DNA of 64,000 nucleotides, taken from the NCBI GenBank assembly GCA_963627995.1, contig CAVGCV010000002.1, positions 1 through 64,000 of the forward strand. The letters are read 5' to 3'. Numbering within the stretch: position 1 is the stretch's first letter; each line of letters opens with the position of its first letter. The stretch comes from UBA3839 sp963627995. Its GTDB lineage: Bacteria; Bacteroidota; Bacteroidia; Bacteroidales; Bacteroidaceae. Below, in pieces: positions 44,368 to 53,302 of the stretch. Position numbers and translations under genes: made by a program. A model generated the notes under the pieces. It did no database searches, was not told where the DNA came from, and saw nothing but the letters and a program-made list of their open reading frames with translations.

Positions 44368-44619
44368 TTAAAAAAGGCAGAATTCTACGGACACCTTCGT
44401 ATCATCAGCTGTGAGAGGGTACTGGTTGAGTATTATGTTTCGCCCGTCGGCATCAACATATTGTCGGCGCCTTACACGGAGAAGTACCTTGCGATTACGT
44501 ATCGGGTAGTCCTTAACCACTGTTGGTTCCGTGAATCCTTTTGGTTTCAATCCTATCTCTTCGCCAGTGCGGTTGTCGCGCTCATCAAGGTAAATGTTCA
44601 AGACACAGCCGTACAACAC
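44368..44619 (-). pseudogene. ISAon1-family transposase N-terminal region protein, probably 5'-truncated
   Basis: This is the separate small upstream reading frame typical of ISAon1 elements. It reads LNIYLDERDNRTGEEIGLKP, then VVKDYPIRNRKVLLRVRRRQ, and stops 2 bp before the main transposase start. The first residues expected in the family are not found upstream of the GTG at 44619, so the 5' end seems lost. 44620-44771 shows no further recognisable gene. Confidence 0.7.
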
Positions 44620-44771
44620 CGTCGGCCTGGGCTGTTCCCGTATTGGGCTCTTCTTTGATTAGGCCGTCGCGGTTTTTCCCTAAATTTGCACGCACAAAAT
44701 GCGGATACGGGCTTTCGTGAAGATAAACCTTGCTGTATGCAGATGAAGACTTTCTATAGTTTTTCTTTATG

Positions 44772-46829
44772 TTAATACATTTCCATGATAGCACTGTCAA
44801 TATTCTTATTAACCTCGATTTCTTCACGATTAGATTTCTTGCCGTAGCTTAAGCTGTAAGTCAACGTCAGGTTTACCTTATGTCCGTCTGTTTCGTTGAA
44901 GTTCCATGAGTTTCTCTTGTAGCAACCATAATCCATGGTTATATTTTGCTTGCCATAACGTGAGAACGGGTTGCGCACTAAAGCCTCAACAGACAATGCT
45001 TTATGAGTCCAAGAAGCTTTCCATTCATAGGTTGGGCGACGCCGGATGAGCCAAGGCTGGCGAATGTCAAGCGATTTGTAGGGAGTATTGTGATTAAAGC
45101 CAAGCAACCATTCTCCTGCAAGATAGGCCACCCCACTTTTTATACGAAAGCTGTTGCGTGACATATTGTAAACTGAGCCTCTTAACATATTATACTCTTC
45201 AATTGCTGTGGCACTTAAACGCAGATGCTCATTCAATAAATTATAGGTATAACTTACAGTAAACAGATTGCCGTAGAATGTTCCGCCATTTATCCGAGTA
45301 TCAAAAACGGTATTCGTATTGGCGGTATATCGATGCACTATGTTGTCGAAATAGATATTGCTGTTATATGACAAAGAAAAACGCAATTTCCCTGTCAGTC
45401 CATTGTATGAAAACGTGTTTCCTAATATTTTCATAGGTGCAATATTGGGATTACCACAAGTAGCCTCAAAGAAAGAGGTCGGAACAATCATCGAATTCTT
45501 TTCCGACGGTTCAAACAGAGTATGCGTAAAAAGACCATTTAACGACAATGAGTGCTTGCTGTTAAGGGCATAGTTTCCTCCATAAAATGCAACAGGCATA
45601 CAGTAATTGTCGTGTATGGAATTTAAAGATACAGCAGTATTAGACATACCAGCAGAAACATAATAATAGTATTTCTCACTATATTTGCTAAGTTGAAGCA
45701 ATCCAACTGTAACATTGGAAGTTAGTTGTTGCTTACCCATTGCCGTCCCGCCATAATCATCAGTATAATGTTTATAATCATTGCTCAATGCCCCTGTTAA
45801 GGTAAGACTGTTTTTCCACGTTTTGGAATAGTGTACATTTCCATTCAGCACAAAATTATCTTCTGTTACTTTGGAGCCCAATGAAGTCTGTTCGGTCTCT
45901 GTATACAGACTGTGATATTTATTGTGTCCCATAGAGGCTGACGCTGTAACGTCGAAAACTTGCTCTTTGGGCAGCCACAATGTGTAATTGGCGTATGCAG
46001 CCGGCGCTATAGATTGGCTGCTTGACGCAACGGTCCGTCTCGTTGCACCGTATGACCCCGAGTACGAGATACCCTGTATGGTATTTGAATTTGGCATAGC
46101 TTGGCGAGTAAAGCCTACATAGGTGTTTAACCTATGACTGTTGCCGGTAGAAGTGAAACGCAATCGCATAGTCTGCCCGTTGTTTTTTCTCAGTGAGTTC
46201 TCGTCCTTATAATTACGCTCTAACCCGGAATTGTCGGAAAATAAAAACTTATCGTTTCCTTCAGTATAACTATGGTCTCTATACCAGTCGCCTATGGCCG
46301 TTAAGGCGAGCGTGTATCTTTTTTTGTTGAAATCAGCAAAAGCCAAATATTCTCCCAACTTGTAGGCGAATCCTTCGTTTGCTGACAAATACACATTGCC
46401 GCCATAATTCATTTTCACTGTGACAAAATTTACCAATCCAGCTTTTCCTGCAAACTTGCCGCTCGGAGTTCTTATATATTCAATAGTGCGAATGTTCTTC
46501 GAACTAAGCGAAGCAACATCTTCTGGCAATACCTCCATACCGTTAATGCACAATACGACCTCCCCCCCATTATGAGTAGTGATACTCCGAGTACTTGCCG
46601 AAACATCCAGCTCGGGAGTTTGCATAAGGTATAATAAATTAAAACCATTAGCAGAATGTTTTTTCTCAAGTTGGGTTGGTCTCAGCAAAGTCTTATTGCT
46701 CATTTCAATTTGGCCGTCAGCAGTAACAACAATTTCTGGCAGTTTTTCGGTCTTAGTGCTGTCTGTTTGCGCCTTCATGCTCTGCACTGCGACTATTAAT
46801 AAAAAGACGAATACACTATATTTACTCAT
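44772..46829 (-). CDS. Orphan TonB-dependent receptor / outer-membrane beta-barrel protein
   Basis: This 685-aa outer-membrane protein has a signal peptide (1-20, VQSMKAQ). A TonB-box-like segment and plug region (about 25-150: KLPEIVVTADGQIEMSNKTL, INGMEVLPEDVASLSSKNIR, IEYIRTP) precede a barrel of alternating aromatic strands ending YSLSYGKKS; the C-terminus IMEMY lacks the usual terminal Phe. No SusD partner, carboxypeptidase-like domain or transporter is adjacent. Base composition is far more AT-rich than the core genome here, and mobile elements flank both sides, which suggests recent acquisition. The frame is intact and without stops, unlike its neighbours. An IS982 end lies only 5 bp upstream of the start codon, so any promoter must come from the IS. 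The ligand is unknown. Confidence 0.85.
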   Translation of the reverse strand: MSKYSVFVFLLIVAVQSMKAQTDSTKTEKLPEIVVTADGQIEMSNKTLLRPTQLEKKHSANGFNLLYLMQTPELDVSASTRSITTHNGGEVVLCINGMEVLPEDVASLSSKNIRTIEYIRTPSGKFAGKAGLVNFVTVKMNYGGNVYLSANEGFAYKLGEYLAFADFNKKRYTLALTAIGDWYRDHSYTEGNDKFLFSDNSGLERNYKDENSLRKNNGQTMRLRFTSTGNSHRLNTYVGFTRQAMPNSNTIQGISYSGSYGATRRTVASSSQSIAPAAYANYTLWLPKEQVFDVTASASMGHNKYHSLYTETEQTSLGSKVTEDNFVLNGNVHYSKTWKNSLTLTGALSNDYKHYTDDYGGTAMGKQQLTSNVTVGLLQLSKYSEKYYYYVSAGMSNTAVSLNSIHDNYCMPVAFYGGNYALNSKHSLSLNGLFTHTLFEPSEKNSMIVPTSFFEATCGNPNIAPMKILGNTFSYNGLTGKLRFSLSYNSNIYFDNIVHRYTANTNTVFDTRINGGTFYGNLFTVSYTYNLLNEHLRLSATAIEEYNMLRGSVYNMSRNSFRIKSGVAYLAGEWLLGFNHNTPYKSLDIRQPWLIRRRPTYEWKASWTHKALSVEALVRNPFSRYGKQNITMDYGCYKRNSWNFNETDGHKVNLTLTYSLSYGKKSNREEIEVNKNIDSAIMEMY

Positions 46830-46834
46830 TATAT

Positions 46835-47116
46835 ACCCGTTGGCGGGCGGAATTAATTTAAGTTGACAAATAAAAAAAGTTGCACATACCGTTGATTTTT
46901 AGCAACTTAGTAAGTTTAAATCAACGCATGTACAATCTTTATGCGAAATTCGTCAAAACACTTGGCATATGCAAGCAATTCTCTGGAAATCTTGTCAATG
47001 AATTTGGCAACATTCCACGCCGTGGCCCTATTCCTAAGTTTTCTTCAGTGGAAGTGGTGGCATATCCCTGACGGCAGAGACAGATAGCATTGATAGTGAG
47101 AAATGGTTATTCGACT
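46835..47116 (+). mobile_element. IS982-family 5' end, inverted partial copy
   Basis: It begins with the terminal sequence ACCCGTTGGCGG at 46835 and encodes the transposase N-terminus (LIFSNLVSLNQRMYNLYAKF, PRRGPIPKFSSVEVVA). It ends at 47116, exactly where the next IS982 copy begins with its own terminal repeat. It carries the same one-base deletion after VVA as the other copy, plus small indels in its leader. The flanking 5 bp on the left are TATAT (46830-46834). Confidence 0.88.
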
Positions 47117-48125
47117 ACCCGTTGGCGGAATTAATATAGCGCACACTTAATTCTGCCAATGGGCTTGTCGTTAATGAAGTTTACATATTGCAGAATGGTA
47201 AGTGTACTAATTTTGCCAATGATTCTGGCAAACAAACCATTCGTTATTTTCGCGTAGTTTCTGATGACCAAGAACTGGTCTGTAAGTTATGAGAACAGTG
47301 TTTCAATTCTCTTTCTTGCCTTTGCAAACGGAATGAATGTCGGCTTCCAATTCTTTTGGTTGAGCCGGTATGGACACTCCAGCCTTATGTGTGCTGTCTC
47401 GAACAAGTCTAGCTGTACGTCAGTCCCAATATGTCCCTTGTCTCCTTAGATGCTACAATCGTGATATATATGTTTTCTATCTTTCATATAATGGAGGTCG
47501 GTCACACTTGCCTTTGACAAATCGCAGGAATGGACCACTCCACTTACCCCACAGGGTGCGTGTAACTTATAGCCAAAATAGTACGTGTTCTGCGAAGCAC
47601 AGAAGCCGAAGTCGGGAGTTTGTGAGAAATCGCGGGTACGTCCCATTTTACAACGCTTCCCTCTTGCAGCCCTACAGACCTCTATTGGCTTGGGGCCGAC
47701 AAAAAATTGTTCCTCTCCACCATCCATTTTCTTGGCAATCCTCTTGCGCAGTTCCTCACACAAGCCAGCTGTTTTCTTCCTGCGGTCATTGAACTGTCTC
47801 CTTGATATGATATTGGGAATATAGCCCTTGTACTCTTGCAATTTATAGTCGAATAACCATTTCTCACTATCAATGCTCTCTGTCTCTGCCGTCAGGGATA
47901 TGCCACCACTTCCACTGAAGAAAACTTAGGAATAGGGCCACGGCGTGGAATGTTGCCAAATTCATTGACAAGATTTCCAGAGAATTGCTTGCATATGCCA
48001 AGTGTTTTGACGAATTTCGCATAAAGATTGTACATGCGTTGATTTAAACTTACTAAGTTGCTAAAAATCAACGGTATGTGCAATTTTTTCATATTTGTCA
48101 ACTTAAATTAAATCCGCCAACGGGT
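47117..48125 (-). mobile_element. IS982-family insertion sequence, full length but inactive
   Basis: A 1009-bp element is bounded by ACCCGTTGGCGG (47117-47128) and its complement (48114-48125). The minus-strand transposase starts near 48101. It shows IPRRGPIPKFSSVEVVA, RRQFNDRRKKTAGLCEELRK, PIEVCRAARGKRCKMGR, LHAPCGVSGVVHSCDLSKAS, DLFETAHIRLECPYRLNQKN and the C-terminus DKPIGRIKCALY. It is killed by a one-base deletion after VVA and by TAA codons at positions expected to be Tyr (after CSI) and Gln (after TLFS). The flanking right-hand 5 bp are TATAT (48126-48130). Confidence 0.9.
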
Positions 48126-48266
48126 TATATTAGCTAATCTCTATTTTCTATCTTTAGATAAAGACTTTTCTGCTAATTTTCCATATTGCGTTGGAAAGAA
48201 TGGCGCGGTACTGTGGGATGCAGGGCGCATTTTTTTGTAAATTTGAACGCAAAATCAATACAAGCC
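48126..48266. promoter_or_regulatory. Island edge and probable GH115 promoter
   Basis: This AT-rich stretch after the IS includes a TATCTTTAGATA motif and, at 48238-48245, TAAATTTG, 21 bp before the GH115 start. No clear -33 element is seen. Confidence 0.4.
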
Positions 48267-50615
48267 ATGAACAGAATCGCAATCTTCGCCCTCGTGGCGG
48301 CACTGGCGGCCTGCGCTGCAGCAAAGGATTTCCGAATAGGTCGCGGAGAAACGGTCAGCATCTTCTGTCCTAAGGACAAGGACGCTCCTGTGATGGGCAC
48401 GGCAGTCGTCCTGCTCAGCGGCGACTTGCGCGACGTGCTGGGCGCGCGACTGGTGGAGGCCGACAGCAGCGAGGCGCGTATCGTGGTGGCGCGCGACGCG
48501 CACCTGCTCGGCGGAAGGCGCGAGGCTTTCCGCCTTGCCGTGAATCGCAACGGGCAGCTGCGCGTGACGGGTAGCGACGCTCACGGCGTGGCCTACGGGC
48601 TGCTGGAAGTGAGCCGTTTGGCGGGCGTGTCGCCCTGGGCGTGGTGGGCCGATGCTGTTCCGACACGGCGCGCGGAGCTCGTGCTGCGGTCGGGGTGGAC
48701 GACGGAACAGTCGCCCAGCGTCGATTATCGCGGCATTTTCATCAACGACGAGGACTGGGGGCTGTTGCCATGGGCGACGCAACGTACAGAGAACGGCGCG
48801 GCCGGATGGTCGGGCTGGAAAGGCGCGGTGGGGCCAGGCACCTACGCGCGCGTGTTCGAACTACTGCTGCGCTTGCGCGCCAACGCCTTGTGGCCGGCCA
48901 TGCACGAGTGCACGAAGCCGTTCTTTTTGGTTGAGGGCAATCGCGAGACGGCGCGCCGCTATGGCATCTACATCGGCGGCTCGCATTGCGAGCCGATGGC
49001 CTCGAGCACGGCGGGCGAGTGGCGCATGCGCGGACGGGGTGCATACGACTATGTGAACAACAGCACGGAGGTGCGCCGCTTCTGGGAGGAGCGCGTGGCC
49101 GAAGTGGCCGGCCAACCCATCCTCTACACGCTGGGAATGCGCGGCGTGCACGACGGCGCGATGCAGGGCGCGCGGACGGTGGACGAGCAGCGTAATGTGC
49201 TTGAGCGCGTCATCCGCGACCAGCGCGCGCTGCTGGCCAGCAGTGTGGATGCCGATGTGACGCGCATCCCGCAGGTGTTCATTCCCTACAAGGAGGTGCT
49301 GGACGTCTATCGCTCGGGACTGGATGTGCCTGCCGACGTGTGCCTGATGTGGTGCGACGACAACTATGGCTACATCCGCCACTTCCCCACGGCGGAGGAG
49401 GCGGCGCGCCCGGGCGGCAACGGAGTGTATTACCACGTGTCGTACTGGGGCCGTCCGCACGACTACCTGTGGCTCTCCACGCTCTCGCCGTGGCTCATGG
49501 CGCAACAGATGGGCGAGGCCTACGGCCGGGGCGTGCGTAGGATGTGGATTCTGAACGTGGGCGACATCAAGCCGGCGGAGTACCAGACCGAGCTGTTCAT
49601 GGACATGGCGTGGAACGGGGGCGTTCCTGACGTGGACGCGCACTTGGAGCACTTCCTTGCACGCGAGTTCGGCGCGGCGGAGGGCAAGAAGCTCCTGCCG
49701 CTCCTGCGCGAGCATTACCGGCTGGCGCACGTGTGCCGTCCAGAGTTCATGGGTGGGACGCGCACGGAGGAAACCGACCGGAAGCGGTGGGAGACCGTGG
49801 CCGACCTTCCGTGGAGCGAGGCACAGATTGACGCGCGCCTCGCCGCCTACCAGCGGTTGGAGGACGGCGTAGAACGGATTGCAGCGTCGATAACGGCGGA
49901 GTGCCGCGACACTTACTTCCAGTTGGTGAAGTATCCCGTGCAGGCCGCTGCCGAAATGAACAAGAAGATGCTTCACGCCCAGCGTGCGCGCCACGGGCTG
50001 GAGGACTGGACGCGGAGCGACGCGGCTTTCGACAGCATCGCCTCGCTCACGCGCATTTACGACGAGGGCTTTGCGAACGGCGGCAAGTGGCGCGGCATGA
50101 TGGACTTCCAGCCGCGCCAGCTGCCCGTGTTCAACCGCGTGCCGCACAGGGTGGCGGATGCCCCCATGCTGGCGGAGCGCAAGCCCGTCGCCTGCTGGAA
50201 CGCAGCCGACATGAAGCCGAGTGGCGGCGACGTGCGAGCCGTCCGTGGACTTGGCTATGAGGGCAAGGCTGTGCGGATGTCGCGCAAGTCGTCGGTCGCC
50301 GCTTCTTTCGGCTACCGTGGTGCCGACTCCGTGGTGGTGGAGCTGCGCTTCCTGCCGACCCACCCGATGGAGGGCGAGACCCTGTTCTTCATGGCAGCCA
50401 TCGAACGCAGTTCTGGCATGGCCGTTCGGGACTATGCCACGCAGGGGCGTAGTGAGGAATGGAAGCAGAATGTACTTCGCAACCAGGCCGTGTGCCGCGT
50501 GACGCTCCCTCTCAACCCGGGCAGACGGCACCGCTTGGTGGTGTCCGCTCTCGACGAGGGCGTCATTCTTGACCAAGTGGCAGTCTATCCGGCTGACGGA
50601 AAAGTGGACAGGTGA
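48267..50615 (+). CDS. Glycoside hydrolase family 115 (xylan alpha-1,2-glucuronidase)
   Basis: This enzyme removes (4-O-methyl)glucuronic acid from internal xylan units. The short signal MNRIAIFALVAALAAC ends in a lipobox-like LAAC, so it may be a lipoprotein. Family features include DYRGIFINDEDWGLLPWA (about 140-157), LRANALWPAMHECTKPFFL, SHCEPMA, MWCDDNYGYIRHFP, YYHVSYWGRPHDYLW, WILNVGDIKPAEYQTELFMD and a C-terminal beta-domain. The start at 48267 follows the -7-like box; the longer frame begins in non-coding DNA. At 782 aa it lacks part of the longer C-terminus seen in some homologues. It is the first high-GC gene after the island and is probably linked functionally with GH43 in xylan use. 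Confidence 0.92.
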   Translation: MNRIAIFALVAALAACAAAKDFRIGRGETVSIFCPKDKDAPVMGTAVVLLSGDLRDVLGARLVEADSSEARIVVARDAHLLGGRREAFRLAVNRNGQLRVTGSDAHGVAYGLLEVSRLAGVSPWAWWADAVPTRRAELVLRSGWTTEQSPSVDYRGIFINDEDWGLLPWATQRTENGAAGWSGWKGAVGPGTYARVFELLLRLRANALWPAMHECTKPFFLVEGNRETARRYGIYIGGSHCEPMASSTAGEWRMRGRGAYDYVNNSTEVRRFWEERVAEVAGQPILYTLGMRGVHDGAMQGARTVDEQRNVLERVIRDQRALLASSVDADVTRIPQVFIPYKEVLDVYRSGLDVPADVCLMWCDDNYGYIRHFPTAEEAARPGGNGVYYHVSYWGRPHDYLWLSTLSPWLMAQQMGEAYGRGVRRMWILNVGDIKPAEYQTELFMDMAWNGGVPDVDAHLEHFLAREFGAAEGKKLLPLLREHYRLAHVCRPEFMGGTRTEETDRKRWETVADLPWSEAQIDARLAAYQRLEDGVERIAASITAECRDTYFQLVKYPVQAAAEMNKKMLHAQRARHGLEDWTRSDAAFDSIASLTRIYDEGFANGGKWRGMMDFQPRQLPVFNRVPHRVADAPMLAERKPVACWNAADMKPSGGDVRAVRGLGYEGKAVRMSRKSSVAASFGYRGADSVVVELRFLPTHPMEGETLFFMAAIERSSGMAVRDYATQGRSEEWKQNVLRNQAVCRVTLPLNPGRRHRLVVSALDEGVILDQVAVYPADGKVDR

Positions 50616-50947
50616 TGGATTCAGTTTCAACAACAAGCGCGGCAACGCGGAGCAACAGGACACGCTTGGGCACGGACGGACGCAGACGCTTGAAAGCGAG
50701 GGCGAACAAGACGCAATCTGGATGTCTTGTCGTGGCGGACGACCACACGCTGTGCCTGATGGAAATGAACCGTGCGGGGACGTGCACCGCGAATGTCCGG
50801 CGGCTTGTGGACGAGTATAGCCCTTGCCGTCATCGCCTTGAGGACATCGAGTGCTTGGCGGACAGGATGGATTTGTTTGCGGCCGACCGGATTGGATTCG
50901 CCTACCAGTCGCGCGTGACGGAAAGCGTGCGCAATTTGACACGATGA
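50615..50947 (+). CDS. Hypothetical protein, uncertain
   Basis: This possible 110-aa frame starts at ATG 50615, overlapping the GH115 stop (TGATG), and ends in ATGA over the start of the NimA-like gene, an arrangement typical of translational coupling. The second half (VVADDHTLCLMEMNRAGTC, RRLVDEYSPCRHRLEDIEC) looks protein-like, while the first 35 codons are rich in Thr, Arg and Ser and look random. No family is recognised. The alternative is untranslated spacer. Confidence 0.35.
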   Translation: MDSVSTTSAATRSNRTRLGTDGRRRLKARANKTQSGCLVVADDHTLCLMEMNRAGTCTANVRRLVDEYSPCRHRLEDIECLADRMDLFAADRIGFAYQSRVTESVRNLTR

Positions 50948-51459
50948 GAAAGAAAAACAGAGAAATGAGCAGCGCGTGGGCATTGGAGGTGATGCGCCGC
51001 GCGCCTTACGTGACGGTGAGCTTCACGCGAGCCGACGGCACGGCGTATGGTGTTCCGCTGTCGCTGGCTTGCACCGACGACGACACGTGGTACTTCCATT
51101 GCGCGCTGGAGGGCGAGAAACTGGATGCCATCGCCCTGCATCCCGAAGTGTGCTTGTCGGCCGTGAGCCGTTGCACGCCGACGATGGATCCGAAAGACGG
51201 GAGCTTCACCTTGCAGTACAAGTCGGCCATCGCCTTTGGCGTAGCCGAGGTGGTGGCGGACGACGCGGAGAAGGTGCGCGCCCTGCATGCCATCTGTGCG
51301 CGCTTCCTGCCAGAAGGCATGGATGCTTTTGATGCCGCCGTCGCCCGGAGTCTGTCGCGCACGGCGGTGGTGAGAGTCCGTCTGACCACTCCGCCCACGG
51401 GTAAGCGGAAAGAGTACGACGCGGCGGGCGAGGAACTGAAATGGCAGCGCATGGCGTGA
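50944..51459 (+). CDS. NimA-like pyridoxamine 5'-phosphate oxidase family flavoprotein
   Basis: This split-barrel FMN-binding protein has 171 aa. N-terminal MRKKNREMSS and the strand order with YGVPLSLACTDDDTWYFHCA and LEGEKLDAIALHPEVCLSAV match the pyridoxamine-phosphate-oxidase-like family that includes NimA. Some family members reduce 5-nitroimidazoles to amines and give metronidazole resistance, but most chromosomal relatives have unknown roles. This sequence alone does not predict resistance. The start at 50944 is the Met with homology; upstream frame sequence is dissimilar. Confidence 0.82.
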   Translation: MRKKNREMSSAWALEVMRRAPYVTVSFTRADGTAYGVPLSLACTDDDTWYFHCALEGEKLDAIALHPEVCLSAVSRCTPTMDPKDGSFTLQYKSAIAFGVAEVVADDAEKVRALHAICARFLPEGMDAFDAAVARSLSRTAVVRVRLTTPPTGKRKEYDAAGEELKWQRMA

Positions 51460-51502
51460 GCCGTGGTGGAAGTGGGGTAGGAACCGATAGACGGAAAGAA
51501 CG

Positions 51503-51916
51503 ATGATACAACAGATTTCATTCAGACTTGCGGCACGCCGTCGCGGCTGCCATTTGGTGACGCGCGAGGTGATGGGGCATTTGCCCCAGCCGCTGCCAAG
51601 GACGGGGCTGCTGAATCTCTTCATGCAGCACACGTCGTGCGCACTCAGCATCAACGAGAATGCAGACCCCGACGTGCGCGGCGACATGGAGCGGATTCTG
51701 AACCATGTGGTCAGGGAGAACGAGCCTTACTACGAGCATACGCTGGAGGGCGCGGACGATATGCCGGCCCACGCCAAGTGCTCACTCTTTGGCGTGAGCC
51801 TCACCATTCCTATCGCCGACGGACGGCTGGCACTGGGAACGTGGCAGGGCATCTACCTCTGCGAGTTCCGCGACCACGGCGGCGAGCGACGGGTGGTGGC
51901 GACGATTTACGGATAA
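51503..51916 (+). CDS. YjbQ/UPF0047 family protein
   Basis: This 137-aa single-domain protein has LFMQHTSCALSINENADPDV and the His-rich HAKCSLFGVSLTIPI plus GTWQGIYLCEFRDHGGERRV, the hallmark of the YjbQ family. Members show weak thiamine-phosphate synthase activity in vitro; the true role is unresolved. It lies 14 bp upstream of the alcohol dehydrogenase gene and is likely co-transcribed. Confidence 0.92.
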   Translation: MIQQISFRLAARRRGCHLVTREVMGHLPQPLPRTGLLNLFMQHTSCALSINENADPDVRGDMERILNHVVRENEPYYEHTLEGADDMPAHAKCSLFGVSLTIPIADGRLALGTWQGIYLCEFRDHGGERRVVATIYG

Positions 51917-51930
51917 AAAACAAGACATAG

Positions 51931-53106
51931 ATGGAAAACTTCAGTTTTTGTAGCAACACAAACTTCGTGTTTGGCCGCGACACGGAGCGGCAGGCCGGGG
52001 AACTCTGCCGGCGGTATGGAGCGACACGGGTGCTGCTGGTGTATGGCGGCGGCAGTGTGGTTCGCAGCGGCTTGCTCGACAGGGTGAAGGCCTCGCTGGC
52101 GGCGGTCGAACTGACGTTCGGCGAGCTGGGCGGCGTGAAGCCCAACCCCGAGGACGACCTCGTGAGGCGCGGCATTGAGATGGTGCGCGGAGGGAAATAC
52201 GACTTCTTGCTGCCCGTGGGTGGCGGAAGCACCATCGACACGGCCAAGGCGATTGCTTGCGGCGTGCTCTATGCGGGCGACTTCTGGGACTTCTACGTGG
52301 GCAAGGCGCGGATTCAGGACGCTCTGCCCGTAGGCGTGGTGCTGACCATTCCGGCGGCTGGCAGCGAGGGGTCGGGCAACTCGGTCATCACCAACGTGCG
52401 GACGAGGCAGAAGATGTCCCTGCGCTCGCCCGGACACCTGCGCCCGCGCTTCGCCATCATGAATCCCGAACTGACGTTTACACTGCCGCCCTACCAGACG
52501 GCCAGCGGCATCTGCGACATGATGGTGCACATCTTCGAGCGCTATTTCTCGAACACGGCGGAGACGGGCATCACCGACCGCGTGGCCGAGGGCGTGCTGG
52601 CGAGCATCATGGAGGAGGCACCCCGGGTGATGGAGAATCCGCGCGACTACGGCGCGCGCGCCAACATCATGTGGGCCGGGATGCTGGCGCACAACGGCAT
52701 CTGTGGAACGGGACGCGTGGAGGACTGGTCGTCGCACTTCATGGAGCATGAACTGTCGGCCCTCTACGGCGTGACGCACGGCGCGGGGCTGGCCGTCGTG
52801 TTTCCCGCGTGGCTGACGGTGGCGGGGCGCATCAATCCGCATCGTGCCATGCAGCTGTCCGTGCGCGTGCTTGGCGTTGCGCCGAAGGATGACGCTCCGG
52901 CGAAAGTCATCGCCAAAGGCATTGCGCGCCTGCGGGCTTTCTGGGCTTCGCTCGGCTTGCCGACGACGATGCGCGAGCTGGGCATCGAGCATCCCGACAT
53001 CGACGCGCTGGTGAGGAACTTGCACGCCACCAAGGGCGAGCCGATTGGCGCTTACGTGCGGCTCGACCGCCAGCTGACGCGCGAGATTTACGAGACGGCG
53101 CGTTGA
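51931..53106 (+). CDS. Iron-containing alcohol dehydrogenase (YqhD/butanol dehydrogenase type)
   Basis: This NAD(P)H-dependent group III alcohol dehydrogenase has 391 aa. The nucleotide-binding region is VYGGGSV and PVGGGSTIDTAKAIA. The metal ligands are probably Asp196 and His200 (GICDMMVHIF), His269 (SSHFMEHE) and His283 (VTHGAGLAVV). It reduces aldehydes to alcohols in fermentation or detoxification. The closest type is the YqhD/BdhA group, judged by FSFCSNTNFVFG and the PNP motif GVKPNPEDDLV. Confidence 0.94.
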   Translation: MENFSFCSNTNFVFGRDTERQAGELCRRYGATRVLLVYGGGSVVRSGLLDRVKASLAAVELTFGELGGVKPNPEDDLVRRGIEMVRGGKYDFLLPVGGGSTIDTAKAIACGVLYAGDFWDFYVGKARIQDALPVGVVLTIPAAGSEGSGNSVITNVRTRQKMSLRSPGHLRPRFAIMNPELTFTLPPYQTASGICDMMVHIFERYFSNTAETGITDRVAEGVLASIMEEAPRVMENPRDYGARANIMWAGMLAHNGICGTGRVEDWSSHFMEHELSALYGVTHGAGLAVVFPAWLTVAGRINPHRAMQLSVRVLGVAPKDDAPAKVIAKGIARLRAFWASLGLPTTMRELGIEHPDIDALVRNLHATKGEPIGAYVRLDRQLTREIYETAR

Positions 53107-53129
53107 GGCGCATGGCTTCGGAAGACACG

Positions 53130-53166
53130 GAGGCCGTCGTTTCCACAGGATGGGAACGACGGCCTC
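53130..53166 (+). terminator. Terminator of the yjbQ-adh unit
   Basis: Arms 53130-53144 and 53152-53166 form a 15-bp stem (one G-T) 23 bp past the stop, followed by TCTCGTTT. Confidence 0.75.
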
Positions 53167-53234
53167 TCTCGTTTCGCCCAGGCGGTGGCGCGGCGCGGAA
53201 CGGGGTGCTGGGCGGCGGGAGGGCAAATACTGCA

Positions 53235-53268
53235 GAGGGGCGGCATCCGTGTCTGGATGCCGCCCCTC
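53235..53268 (-). terminator. Terminator of the OmpA-family gene
   Basis: A perfect 14-bp stem GAGGGGCGGCATCC (53235-53248) / 53255-53268 with loop GTGTCT lies 34 bp beyond the stop on the minus strand. Confidence 0.7.
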
Positions 53269-53302
53269 GCGTGCTTGCCTCAGGCTGCGTGCCGCTGCCG
53301 GC

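Noticed and set aside
44772..46829. Receptor as a SusC-type glycan importer
   Set aside because: It lacks the SusC N-terminal carboxypeptidase-like domain, is too short (685 versus about 1000 aa), and has no SusD neighbour.
46835..48125. Programmed frameshift at the shared VVA site in both IS982 copies
   Set aside because: No slippery heptamer is seen, IS982 transposases are single-frame, and one copy has two further stop codons.
50944..51459. Calling a metronidazole-resistance nim gene
   Set aside because: Only family-level resemblance is visible; chromosomal relatives often confer no resistance.
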